DNA from: Synchiropus splendidus
Lineage: Eukaryota > Chordata > Actinopteri > Syngnathiformes > Callionymidae
Assembly: GCF_027744825.2 (NCBI RefSeq)
Contig: NC_071334.1
Location: 33,573,937 to 33,637,936, forward strand
Length of the DNA stretch: 64,000 nt
Reading direction: 5' to 3'
Part shown: piece after piece, positions 51,001 to 62,798 of the stretch
Layout: each line of letters begins with the position of its first letter
How positions within the stretch are numbered: position 1 is the first letter of the stretch
The notes under the pieces: generated by a model
The model's input: the letters and a program-made list of their open reading frames with translations, nothing else
Databases searched by the model: none
Told to the model about the DNA's origin: nothing
Program-made: the position numbers and the translations under genes

Positions 51001-52959
51001 ATCCTGAATGCAAACTCTTAATCGTGGGAAAAACTTGAACAGCAGCTGTACTGCAGCTGTACAGCCCGTTGAATCAATTAGAAGCACACCATACTAATCG
51101 CTCAAAGAAGGCGTGTGTGTCAACACCAACCTAAGCTGGTATGCAGCGCTCTGCTGCTCAACACTTGCAGGCCAAAGTCTCGCCTGAAGACCAGAGGCTG
51201 GAGACTTCTGTGACTTCTCCCACAGTTGGAGCTCGGCAGCTGGGAACATCGACGTCTGTACTGCTGACTCAGCTGGAAGGAAGTGACAAAAGATGAATTC
51301 ATCAACTGATCAAAATATTGCAGACTTCATCATCAATATGTTTTCCAAATAACAGGCATCCTGAATCTGCAGCCACAAACCTCTGAGTCAAAGCAGACGG
51401 TTCACTTACAGGCCACGACACACTCGACAAGTTCAGCAGGAGAACCATCAAATTATTCTACTGATGTTGCAGAGATTCATTTTTACATGTGGCAGCTACA
51501 GATGACTTTGACACTCCAGAGAGGCTTAAAAAAGTTGGCATCAAAGGCAACAACCTGAATGGGCCAAAACACGCTGTGAAATGTTTTGGTTAAAAAATGT
51601 TAAATCTTGTGCAGTTGACTCCACCGATACTGGTCACATCGATAAATTACTATTTAGAGTTTTCTTCACAAGCTTGAGGACTCTTCTGCTTCAAGAGCAG
51701 AAGGCTGTTCTGAATTAACTGGTCTGACCATTTCACTGCTAATTACAGAGCAAACATCCATAGCTTTAATCTTCCATAAGTCACAATGAACGCTAACCAA
51801 GACCAGCTCTAAATTGAATGTGTTAAAACTACACTAACAGCACGGGTGTCTCATTCGTAGCCTGAGGTTTGAAAACCTTATATTTGATGTTGCGCTCCAA
51901 ACCGTGAGTTAACAGAAAGTGTCCTCTGCTCAGCTGTGTTCATTGTAAAATGGCTCCATACTTTCAACGTTTTGGGTCACAATGGTCTAATAGCTTCAGC
52001 TCACTGCAGAGAGAGAGCGATGATATCACAATTAGTGGAATCACAAAGTCATCTGTGGGTCGACATACATTGACTAATAGTTGCAGCCTTAAACAATTTA
52101 GCCTAGGGAGCGCATTCACGATTAACCAGAGGCAAAGGCCACAGACCTGGCCACAAATGGCCCACAGGCTGCGAGTTTGAGACCCCTGGTTCAGATTGTT
52201 TTTTTTTTGCATTGCTATTTTTCATCTACTTCCCTCCAGTTGCTCCAATGTCAACCTCTGTATACTCATATCAGACTTGACTAACTTTGACTCATAAGTC
52301 TCTTACGGACATCAAAACGGTCACCAACAACTGTCCGTTAAAACCTCCCTGTCACACATCCCTTTCTTCACCTCCTGTCACGTCTCTGTTCCCCACTTCA
52401 TCTGCTCACACCCCTAATTCCTCCTACTTTCTCCTTGCCATTCAAAGATGTATTAAGTCTCACTACAATTCTCTCCTTTTCTATTTCAAGTTTTAAGCCT
52501 ATTGTCCCATATTTCCGCTCAATTTTTGGAAAAACCTTGAACTGTACTTACGTCATCTACACGCTATACGTATTTAAATTAAAGGAAAAGTTTTGGAGTA
52601 TTTAATAGCGAACCGTGACAGGCTCACGGCACTTACATCATCTGCAAGGTGGCATCAAAGTATTTGGCCACTGTGAGCTGCTGCACACCACGACACTTGC
52701 TGGCATTTTGTACTTGATGGCGTTTTGCAACATTTAAGCGTTGGCAGATTTAACATGCACAAGAAACCGGCTAACAAGCTAAGCTAATGAGCTGAGGGCA
52801 AGCGTCGCGATCGAGTCAACATTTTGCAGCAAGAAAAACGAGAACAGACCAACGGGCACCCACGAAAATGCGATTCAATGAGCTTCACAGCAACAGCAAG
52901 TGTATTTTTCTCACCAATCGCCGGAACACCGTGAAGGAGCCTCTGGTCACCGCCGCCAT
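48021..52959 (-). CDS. dbt: Branched-chain 2-oxoacid dehydrogenase E2 (DBT), eleven exons
   Basis: Mitochondrial lipoamide acyltransferase forming the core of the BCKDH complex; it passes acyl groups from E1 via a lipoyl arm to CoA in Leu/Ile/Val breakdown. Exons: 52959-52915, 51272-51131, 50311-50236, 50125-49944, 49869-49742, 49525-49273, 49200-49034, 48953-48876, 48795-48604, 48536-48465, 48188-48021; in frame, 500 aa. Residues 1-62 are basic and Ser/Arg-rich, as expected of a mitochondrial presequence. The lipoyl domain begins [11 protein letters not shown] and holds the lipoyl lysine at about K109 in [11 protein letters not shown]. The E1/E3-binding domain ([12 protein letters not shown]...[16 protein letters not shown]) is followed by an Ala/Pro linker and the catalytic domain ([31 protein letters not shown], ending [12 protein letters not shown]). 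The active-site motif DHRIIDG supplies the catalytic His and Asp. Nothing looks broken. Confidence 0.96.
48378..48456 (+). mobile_element. Solo 3' tail of the L2/CR1-like LINE in dbt intron 10
   Basis: Bases aaagcactttcctagttggc...ccatggcaataaagttgatt...gattctga closely match, in opposite orientation, the 3' tail of the LINE at 43795-43860. About 75 bases are present and no coding part. It ends about 8 bases before the splice donor of dbt exon 10 (48464). It may be an extreme 5' truncation or a SINE sharing the LINE tail. Confidence 0.75.
51273..52914 (-). other. dbt intron 1
   Basis: A non-coding intron of 1.64 kb. Most of 51841-52190 appears to be one degenerate MITE; the remainder has no recognisable feature. 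Confidence 0.55.
51841..52190. mobile_element. Degenerate hAT-type MITE in dbt intron 1
   Basis: The left edge (cacgggtgtctcattcgtag, then cctgagg) and the reverse complement of the right edge (ccaggggtctcaaactcgca, then gcctgtggg) align with few gaps. That gives inverted ends about 350 bp apart. The caggggtctcaaactc terminus is typical of a widespread hAT-derived MITE family. No coding sequence inside. Confidence 0.5.
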
Positions 52960-54751
52960 CTTTGCACAAGTCAGCAAGCGTCACACGCACGCCCCCGTGA
53001 GCTGGCCAATGAGAGCGAGCGTTTAAGTCAACGGGCAGCGGAGAGGGCAGCAAGTTCGCCATCACTTTCGATCAAGTTTATCGAGTTAAAGATCACGTTT
53101 ATTGCTCTTTATTTTTGGTTTCTTCATTTATTATAATATGTGCTGTGTTCTATTAGTGTTTTAAGAGGTCGTTTATTGCTTTGTCTTTATGTTTACAATG
53201 AACGTGTTCTGTTTCTTTAACCGAGATTGGGACACGGAGGGCAGCAGCAAGAAGTATGACTTGGGTCTACTTCAAACCATCCCATCGAGGCCAAACACCC
53301 AGGACCACAGTGGTGGGCTATGAAATATATTATGGGGTCACGTTGTTTATCATGACAAATAAGAGTAATTTCACCACATTATACGGACATTATACACTTA
53401 AAATGTTTTATTTAATTGTAGATTGTTTAATTTTTCTACATGAAGTTTTAAGATTCTCAATTGTAATCATTAATATTGGAGGGTATTTTTTAATTGGTTA
53501 ACTTCTTTGTGTCAGCCCTGTGGGGGAGGCACATAAGGTTTGCATAGTTGTTTTTTTTAGCTTATTTTGAGGTACAATAAACACTGAAAATATTAGCAAT
53601 ACTCGTACAAATAACTTAATATTTTAATATTGAAAGAAGGGAAACAGAAAATAAAGTGTACGAAAATGTACAACTTCAGGTTTGACCTGTTGAGGGCTCC
53701 ATAGGTTTGTGTGAAGCCCCAGACAGCACTCAGCTCACTCACCTCCACAGTACACTAGTGAAGCAACAGTGTCTGCGATCTTTCTGGTCCTTACTTTAAG
53801 CGAGTGACCACAGGTCAGAGGACAAATTGGCTGGAGAGTTGTGCCTTTCTGCTCTCAATTTTTCTGTCAATCCTCCATCGTTCCATCACCGGTGATCCGG
53901 CTACAGTTCTCTTGCACAGCACCTAACATTTTTTTTCCTCACTTAGAATCATGATTTGAAACTAATGGGAGACTATCCAAGTTTTACCTTATTCAGAGTG
54001 TCAAGTGTCTATATTAAAAAAAAAATGAACAGAGGGCAGACAAAAACAGACAAACATGCAGTCAATGATCTAAAAAAAAGTAACTGTCCCGATTCTTAGC
54101 TTCGTTTGAAAAGACTCTTTAAAATTTCTTTTCAAATATTAGGGTGCATGATTAAGTGAAACCCGTATTTTTTTCCAGCACCTAAAAGCAAAAAACATCT
54201 TTGAGGATAACAGGAAGGCAGACTTCCACTTTAATTAAACAATCCCTCTTGAAATCAGAGTTGTGATCATGAAAATAGAAGCGCAAGGGGACAGCCCTAA
54301 TAAAGCACTATATGGATTTGGTGTAATATGTATTTAATATGTGTATATGTATTCAAACCAGGGGAGGGCAACTAACTTTCTTGACTGGTGTGGGAGGCTG
54401 GTGAGAAAAAGGAAACACAGCTGTCCTTTAGTGCTGCGCCGATATGCCACGCCCCCTGCCGAGACTTATCCACAAATGACGCTTGATCGTCTACTGTCAA
54501 TCAACGTTTTGATAGAGTACTTTAAAAAGAAGACAAAAGCGGACAGCCTGGTCATCCTGCTCTAAATGGGTCGATGCGTTTATACTATGTATTTTATTTT
54601 GAAGCCAAACGGAAGTGGCCTTCGTTGCGTGCGTGACTTGACTAAGAGAAGTTCCCACATAGGAAGAAGTAACAACAAAGTACCGGCGGCTGCTGCGAGC
54701 GCGGAAGAGCCAAGTGAAAGACAAAGTTTGGATTCAGCTTTCCGCGTGAAA
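52960..54751. promoter_or_regulatory. Divergent interval, dbt / rtca
   Basis: The two genes are transcribed away from each other with 1.79 kb between start codons. The dbt side (52960-53050) is CpG-containing with an inverted CCAAT box (53006-53010). The rtca side carries an ETS-like CGGAAGTG (54610-54617). The middle (53100-54350) is AT-rich and I see no gene in it. DBT and RTCA are also divergent neighbours in human. Confidence 0.6.
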
Positions 54752-57700
54752 ATGGAGTCTCCGCCTTTAGAGATGGACGGCAGTGTGATGGAAGGAGTGA
54801 GTATAGACACCATGAAGACTGTAATGTGGAGAGAATTTGTACGGAGCTCGGCGCAGCTAATATGCTAACAAGATGCTAAAAGTAGCAGGCGGTCCGGAGC
54901 TCACTATTCTCGGCTTTCTCTCTCCCTGGCTGCGGTTCTCCTCAGGGCGGCCAGATACTGAGGCTGTCTGCGGCACTGAGCTGCATCACCGGAATAGCTG
55001 TCAAAATCTCCAAAATACGAGCTGGTAGAAGCACACCGGGTCTCAGGTGAGTCAGCAGCTAACTGGCTAGCGTTAGCCTTTTCATCAAAGTTATTGAACT
55101 AACGCACAGAACCGTTGTTATTAAAAGAAGGTAAATCAAACCAGTAATTGTTCCCTGCATGTATTAACGGAAGAGCTGCCATGGTTCTGAAATTATAGAG
55201 GTCTGCAGCATTATTTTTGGTCAAAAATCATGCTGGACGCTGGTGAAGGGGAACTTTCCTGGACGTTTTCTACTATTAAGAGAGTGATTCAATTTCATTA
55301 TATTAATCAGCTTTGATTCACACTTTTCACTCATGTTAATGACCTACCTAATATCATTTTAAACCTGGAAGTTGAACAATAAAAAGAACAACGAAAGGCA
55401 CTTCCATCTATGGAAGTAAAAATTTTAGTCTTGGAAGGTGCATTCGGTCGCATTGCCGTTAAAATATATTTTTTAACAACATAGCAAAGATAATCTGTTT
55501 AGAAGAGGCTTCATCTAAAAAATTAACTGTGTTTGCTACAAAACAATGCCTTTGCAATCCATACATCTTTTGGAAATCTGCTTGACATCTGTTCTAGTCA
55601 GTGTTAAAATTAAAGTCATAGTAGCATCTGTTGCTATTGCTGATCCAACTGTCTTCAAATTAAACCCTTAGAGCCATAAAATGTTTTTTTTAATCATTCG
55701 CAATAAATAATTTATGAAATATATATGACGTAATATATAATATAACATTGTTTACTTAATAAATAACTTTCAATTTGAACTTTAAGATGTTGATAATCAC
55801 CCTGTCTTAATTCTTGCACCGGCACACTGATTTGCAAATACAATCGATTTGTCTGGATGGAGGATGATGCATTGTTTGTCCATTTGTGAAAGATGAGCTT
55901 GAGTTTGTCTGAATACCATGTGTCCATCAAAGAATCATTCATTTCAAAGGTTTATGCATGTTTGTATAGGTGCTAATGTTGATCATACATCTATTTTTTG
56001 CTTTGATGTAATACGCTCATTAATTAATGCAACTGTGAATCAACCCTTTATTACACAATTAGTGAATATTTCCAATATCTTTAGCTCTGAGTTGCGTCCA
56101 TGGCTGTATTTCAGTGTCATTCACATTAACAGTGGTCTGTGATCTGCAAACTAATACTGTTTTACCGTGGAAATTTCGATCCCTTCACCTTCACCTTCTT
56201 CTGACGCTTATCCGGGGTCGGGTCGCTGAGGCAGCATTCGGAGCAAGGAAGCCCAAACTTCCCGCTCCGCACAAACCTCCTCCAGCTCTTCCCAGGGGGA
56301 TCCCGAGGCGTTCCCAGGCCAGACCGGAGACATGAACAGGATCCGAGGTTCGACTATTGGCCAAAGTCTCCTCTCTAGTACCCTGGAATTGACCTTTCCA
56401 GGGAGGCTGAGGAGTGTGATCCCCCTGTAGTTGGAACACACCCTCCGGTCCCCCTTCTTAAACAGGGGGGACCACCCTGCCAGTCCAGAGGCACTGTCCC
56501 CGACTGCGATGTTGCAGAGACGTGCCAGCCACGACAGCCCTACAACATCCAGGGATTTCAGATACTCAGGACGGATCTCATCCACCCCCGGGGCCCAACC
56601 ACCGAGGAGTTTGCAAACAACCTCGGTGACTTCGGCCCGGGTGATAAGAGAGTCGTCCGAGTCCTCAGCCCCCGCTTCCTTCTAGGGTCTCCTCAATCCC
56701 TCAGTCACGGCGGGATTGAGGAGACCCTCAAAGTATTCTTTCCACCGCCCGACAACATCACCAGTCGAGGTCAGCAGTCTCCCCCCCGCACTGTAAACAG
56801 TACTGGTGAGGCACTGCTTCCCCCTTCTGAGGCGGTTTGCCAGAATTTCTTCAAGGTCGACCAATAGTCCTCCTCCATGACCTCTCCGAACTCCTCCCAG
56901 GCCCGAGTTTTTGCCTCCAAGACTGCACGGGAAGCGGCACGCTTGGCCTGCCGGTACACGTCAGCTGCCTCAGGAGTCGCACAGACCATCAAGACCCGAT
57001 AGGACTCCTTCAGCCTGACGGCATCCCTTACTTTCTGTGTCCACCACCGTGTTCGGGGATTGCCGCCACGACAGGCACCGGAGACCTTGCGACCACAACT
57101 ACGCACATTAAGCCATTTTTTTCCCATCAGGCCTCAGCACTTGAGCGGCCTGCAGCTGGTCTCAGACCTGTGTTCCGGAAGCCTGCAGGGGGCCACAATC
57201 AGCTCCACTGACATCAGCTTGGCACCAGGAAAGATTCTGGCTGGCAACCACACAGCTGACACGCAGACAGCAGGGTGAGGCCCTTAAAGTATTTTCAGTC
57301 TTCTTAAACCATGGCTGCACAATTAAATTGCTTACTATTGTGAGAGGCTGTCAAGATGATAAACAGGACAGACAAAGGAAGAATATTATCTAAACTCTTC
57401 TTTGTAATGAGACTGTGGTGTTGACACACTGTTGCCTGAGGATGCAAAGAGTATAAGAGTATTATAATAATACAACAGACATGTTTCAGTGCTTCACTAT
57501 GTGCTCTGTGTGTCTGTCAGGAGTGTGTGTCTGCTGCTGCAGGCTGCTCTGCCTTGCACTCTGTACGCTGACGCCGCCTCACAGCTCTGCCTTAAGGGAG
57601 GAACCAACGCCGAAATGGCCCCTCAGATCGATTACACCGTGAAGGTCAGAATCACGTCACAGTGGAGTCAATACACAAGCCGCGATTATACACACATTCA

Positions 57701-60250
57701 TATTGATATTTACACTCTGTAGCTTCACTGTTGCCTGTTTATTGTCTTGAAAATGGTTTGTGTTAGTTAATGGAGTCATCAAACATTGACGTTTTTACAG
57801 ACTTGGTTTTGGGGGGCTTCTGTGCTTGTCTTCTGGAAAGTATTCCATTATTTTATGGCCCAGTATGTACCAGCTCTGCACTTGGATTTGATTGAGGTTG
57901 GGTTTAAAAGGCTCAAGAAAGGAGCCATCTATTGAGAGTTGTATGTTCCAACATGCTAACGGGGTTTCTAGGATTTGAACATCACGATCACAGATCAAAT
58001 AATGGAATGTCTCCAGTCCAGTCGGTCTCAAAACAAATGTATGCAAAGATCTCTGTGTCTCTTCAGGTCTTCAAACCTATTGTGGAAAAATTTGGTGTGA
58101 ACTTCAACTGCGATATCAAAATGAGGTCAGTGATTTGTGATCCAGCAGAAATGAATATGATCTTACAAGCACGATCTGCATCAGGGGGTTCTACCCAAAA
58201 GGCGGAGGGGAAGTGATGGTGACTGTGAATCCGATCAAGGAGCTGCAGCCCATCGTCATGACAGAGAGAGGAAACATCACCAAGATCTACGGCCGAGCAT
58301 TTGTTGCTGGTGTTCTGCCTTTTAAGGTATTGCTGACCCAGCTCTGTAGAGGAACCATGGGTTGACTAATAAATGTGTGTCACTGTTTGGGTCCAGCTGG
58401 CAAAAGATATGTCCGCAGCAGCCGTTCGGACCATCAGGAAAGAGATTAAAGAACTCTACATCAATATCCAGGCGTTGCAGGAGAAGGACAAAGCCTTTGG
58501 GAACGGCAATGGAATCATGTAAGCTCCGCCCACTTACAGAAGGAAAGCATTATCACACTCTACTTTCTGACTGGTCATATAATTATCTTTTCTGTCAATG
58601 ATCAAGTAGTTGTCTTTTCCAGAATGTACAAACGTTTCATCACGTCTATTATATGATTTATTCTGATCCAAATCTTTTGTAAGTAATAATGACAGTACAA
58701 GGTATTGTGGGCTCCATGCTATTTCCCCCACCCGCACAATAAAATATATACATAAAAAAACATATATTTTGTTTTCAAACAAAACTTTTTGAAGGTTTTG
58801 CTTCTATGAGCTGAGCGCTTACAAGAACAACAAATGTATGTAAAATCATGAGGATGATATCATTCAGTTGGACATTTATTGTCCCAGAAATTGATTTGCA
58901 TCTCAGAACTGTAGACAGGTTTATCAAAGTCTGCGAACCACATGGCTGACATAACATCATTTGTTCACAGCATCATTGCAGAGTCGTCTACAGGATGCAT
59001 CTTTGCGGGCTCAGCGCTTGGGAAGAAAGGTGAATACACATATGAGCCACTAGGGGGCAGCAGAACCCAAGTAGCTGTGTGTGCAGCCAGAAGTGTTTTG
59101 TGTTAAACAATGTTTATTTATTGACTCTGATGTGCTGGTTTCAGGTGTATATGCAGATAAAATTGGTATTGAAGCTGCTGAGATGTTGCTGAGGAACATC
59201 CGACACAACGGCTGTGTGGACGAGTTCCTGCAGGATCAGGTGTGATGATGAAAATGTTTCATTTCATTTCATTGCATTTGCATGAGATTTTCTAATCTAA
59301 ATCTAATTAATCATATCAATATTGTATCGATGAACAATATAGCGTCTAAAACACAGAGTTGCCTGAATAAATATTTAGTGAATAATAATAATATAATAAT
59401 CTGACTTTGGGTTGGCTACTGAACAGAAATAGATAAGGGGTGCGTTTTGTCTGTTCTAGATCGGTCTGATAACTGGGATCAAATAAAACATGCTCTGTAA
59501 GTTGCTATCTTGCCTCATAAAAAAAATGTTTTGGTATTTTGACGGGTGAATTCCTTCGGAACCATCCACTCTTTTTTTTGACCAAAATACTTATCATAAA
59601 TGTATATATATATTTTGCTCTCACCGACCATAGTCCCTTTTCTGTCTGATTACTGAACTTTTGTTTTTATTTGTCATTAATATAGTGTTATGGTCATTGT
59701 CGCATAATCTGCATTTTATCATTCGCCTGACAGAGGTTCATTGACGGTAATATTTTATTTCGATTTTAGTTCAGTTCTTTATCTGCCATATGAGTTGTAC
59801 GTGACGCACCAAGAACTATGACATGTGCTCTGACTCCTAAGTGAGCTAACTGGCCTCAGATCTAAGAAGTAGTGCGTCAATTGTTTTAGCTAGTCATACA
59901 TCCTAACATCTGATGGCTCTTTTAATGTTATTTTTCCTCATCACTGACCTCTCTCAGCTCATCATCTTCATGGCACTGGCAAAGGGAACCTCTCGGATAC
60001 GGACTGGCCCCGTAACTCTGCACACACAGACGGCCATCCACGTGGCAGAACAGCTGACTCAGGTTCGTCTCTCAAGCCTCCACTCACTTCATTCAACAAA
60101 GCTCATCTGCTACTCTTATCAGTATGAACACACTATTTTTGTTTATTTCAGGCAAAATTCACGATTATGAAGTCGGATGATGAGCTAAGCGGCAACCCCA
60201 CCTACATCATCGAATGTCAAGGTGCCGGAATCACCAACCCCAACCTGTAG
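54752..60250 (+). CDS. rtca: RNA 3'-terminal phosphate cyclase (RTCA), eleven exons
   Basis: RTCA converts an RNA 3'-phosphate to a 2',3'-cyclic phosphate using ATP through an enzyme-AMP intermediate in the nucleus. Exons: 54752-54796, 54946-55046, 57131-57274, 57521-57644, 58067-58125, 58185-58326, 58397-58518, 58971-59029, 59145-59239, 59958-60062, 60152-60250; in frame, 364 aa against 366 in human. Motifs in order: [98 protein letters not shown] and, near the C-terminus, [13 protein letters not shown]. The first His of that last motif (about H319) corresponds to the adenylated catalytic histidine; the end is [12 protein letters not shown]. All key residues I can check are present. Intron 2 contains an RTE-type LINE remnant that stops just short of the exon 3 acceptor. 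Confidence 0.96.
56180..57115 (-). mobile_element. RTE-type LINE remnant, core deleted (rtca intron 2)
   Basis: Antisense to rtca. Minus-strand segments in order: [20 protein letters not shown] with [20 protein letters not shown] (57113-56850), [16 protein letters not shown] and [14 protein letters not shown] (to 56690), then [39 protein letters not shown] and [14 protein letters not shown] (to about 56340). That runs directly into the 3'-terminal coding part ([16 protein letters not shown]...[11 protein letters not shown]) and the 3' end ccccggataagcgtcagaag with a GAAGGT tail. The sequence between, which should hold the reverse-transcriptase active site, is absent, and there are frameshifts. 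Similar elements are abundant in ray-finned fish. Confidence 0.88.
59047..59059 (+). promoter_or_regulatory. CTCF-like motif
   Basis: CCACTAGGGGGCA fits the CTCF core consensus CCASYAGRKGGCR at every position. It lies in rtca intron 8, 18 bases after exon 8. A near match with one mismatch occurs at about 8287-8299 in palm intron 1. Binding is not shown by sequence alone. Confidence 0.45.
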
Positions 60251-60348
60251 ATACACACTTGCGCACGTATGCATTCTCTGTAGCTGCTCTACTGTAGATC
60301 CTCTCTGCTTTTTGTCTCAGGGTCTTTCTCTTAGTTGTTAATGAATTC

Positions 60349-60354
60349 AATAAA
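60349..60354 (+). terminator. rtca polyadenylation signal
   Basis: AATAAA about 100 bases after the rtca stop codon, the first canonical signal on that strand, followed by T/G-rich sequence (tttgttc). It implies a short 3' untranslated region. Confidence 0.7.
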
Positions 60355-62777
60355 TTTGTTCATGAAAATACTTCTTTCGGTGGCTCTAAATCCCTGTGTC
60401 ATTTTTAAAGGTTGCCGGTTCAGCTCTTGTTCTGAGTCCATGACTCTTATTAGTGACTGATGGGACTGTGGTGAAGGTTGGATTCCTTCATGGTTTTCTG
60501 TTTGTGGGCCAGCAGATTGGCTCTCCATTGAATTGGAGATGGAGCTGAAGATGAGCGTGTAGACAGGGTTAGTAGTCACAACATCTACTTGAAAAAGATG
60601 CTGAACATCCTCGTTCAGCCATTAAGGTTCAACACTTCTTGGTCTTCTTGTTATGGTTTCCTTTTGCTCTCTTGTGTTGGTCACTAGCAATGGTTCCCTG
60701 AAGGTCACCTGTCTGGAGCCCTGGTGCTGGTCTCCTGCAGGTTCTTGTGTTTCTAACTGGCAGAAGGTTGACAAAATGTCTCCGCCCGAATGAGACCAGT
60801 GACCTCTGGGCTTTCTCTGTTGGACTTCCTCGACCTGTTTCCGTGACATCACGGGCACAGTGTCGTGTGGATCGCTCCTCTAACCCATAAACTCAACTGC
60901 GGCAGGTGACTGGACGTACAGCAATGTACATGCGTAGATCCCTGTTGTGTTGAAACCCGAGGGGGCTGTAAACTCACACCTGGGTCCCTTCTGGGAGCAG
61001 AAGTAACCTGACCTGGGGTCACCTGACACCAGAGTGGTTCGGCCCAGTCCTCGCAGTCTGCTCGCCGTCCTGCACCATGGCAGACGTTGGTGCCTGGATG
61101 GTGCACCAGGACGGCCCCCAGATCCAGCAACCCCCTCTTCCTGCGTCAGGGCCAGCTCCAAACCGTGTGTGGATTTCGCTGATCGCAGGTCAGTGTGACA
61201 TCTTCACTGGGACGTCAACCCTCCGGGACTAGATTCAACTGTGGTTCTAATTATCTGACCCATATATCTGTTGAAGATGATTCTTAAAATGCATGTGACA
61301 GATTAGAAATAAGATTTAATTCTGAGTCTGCTAGCATCAAACAAGCCGATACAGTGGTCCAATGCATCGCCTCCGGCTGAGTGTTGTTTGTCCTCTTAAT
61401 TTGAGAACACATGACTGCATTTGTCGGAGAGCCCAGGTCTATTCAGTTTAATAACCACCGGTTTGTGCCTTAGTCTTGGGTGGAACATGCAGTCCAGATA
61501 GAGATTCATTTCTCTGTAACATTGCTGCTAGAATTCTTCTCATCATCATTCAAGCATCTTGAACACATAGCACCCAATACTTTCTCCTTTTTAAGAACCA
61601 TTTTGAAGTAATGCCCAAGTGTGTCAGTTTATAATGAAGTTGTGGTGTCCATTTAGGTCGACTGAAGCGCTGTCCTTTATATGCAGTTGTGAGTGACAGA
61701 CTGGGGGGCGTGGTGGATTCAATCACCCGGTCCTCCACTGAGACTTCGGTGTTTGTAATGCTGCTGTGCTGTGATTGTTTAATTCGACCCCCCCTTTTTT
61801 GTCTCAGTACTTTACAGATGTAAAGTATTTCTTCAAAGTTTCTCACACTACAAAATATGTATGGTTCACCTCTGTGCATCCAAACATTTTGTTGTGTTGA
61901 ACTGGGTTTAAATTGGGGGTTGGACTCAATTAAAACAATTTAAATAACACTACAGGTTTTACCATGAATGAATCTTGATTAGCTCTGTTTTCAAATTTCA
62001 TTTCATTTCAAATCAAATATAAGTTGAATCTCTACACAACTGCTCGAGATAAGACTGTTTACAGCATAAAGAACATTTTTATGCTTCCATCCTGAAGTTT
62101 TTGAAACTTCCCAACCATCACTGCAGTCTCATTTAGTCTCCTTCACTGTGGATGTTTTGGTGATGTCAGTATAAAGAAACTTTATACAAGATTGATCTGT
62201 GATATTTGGATCTGTTTTTTTTTCTGTCATTAATTCATCAAGATTAATGCTTGAAGGTCCCAGTCCCGGTTTAAATGTGTTCAACCACCCCTATGGTTTC
62301 ACCATGTAAATTGCCCACTTGTGTTGTATTACTCTCTGACAACTGTTGAATAGAATAACCCATAAGATGACTAAAAGACAATAATTTCCAGAGTGTGTAT
62401 ACGTGTTGGAACTGTCCCTGCCCATATGGAACCATTCCTGCAACTCCTATAAAGATCCGGGTGGGCAGTTTGAGAGTGATAGTAGAACTTGAAACTTCAA
62501 ACTACAAAATATATTGTGTTATTTCTCAAATTATTCCCAAAAATTGATGTGATTGGATCAACAATAGCTGTTGGCCACCCCCAAGTGTAATCATAAAGAA
62601 CAAACCTGAGTGGTCCTTTCATACTAGTATAGCTAGAGAGTCTAGTTGCAGACAACAGTTGGTAAGATCGATGGAGACGACCTCTTTGCAGAGACATTTG
62701 GTAAAAAAGCAGGAGCTGCAGTAGACTTCATCCCAGGTGCCTGGGAGGCACTTCTGGAGAGAAAATAAAGAACGCAC

Positions 62778-62798
62778 TTTCTCTCTCTCTCTCTCTCG
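62778..62798. repeat. (CT)n microsatellite
   Basis: A run of about ten CT dinucleotides (tttctctctctctctctctc) in the right intergenic region. Confidence 0.8.
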
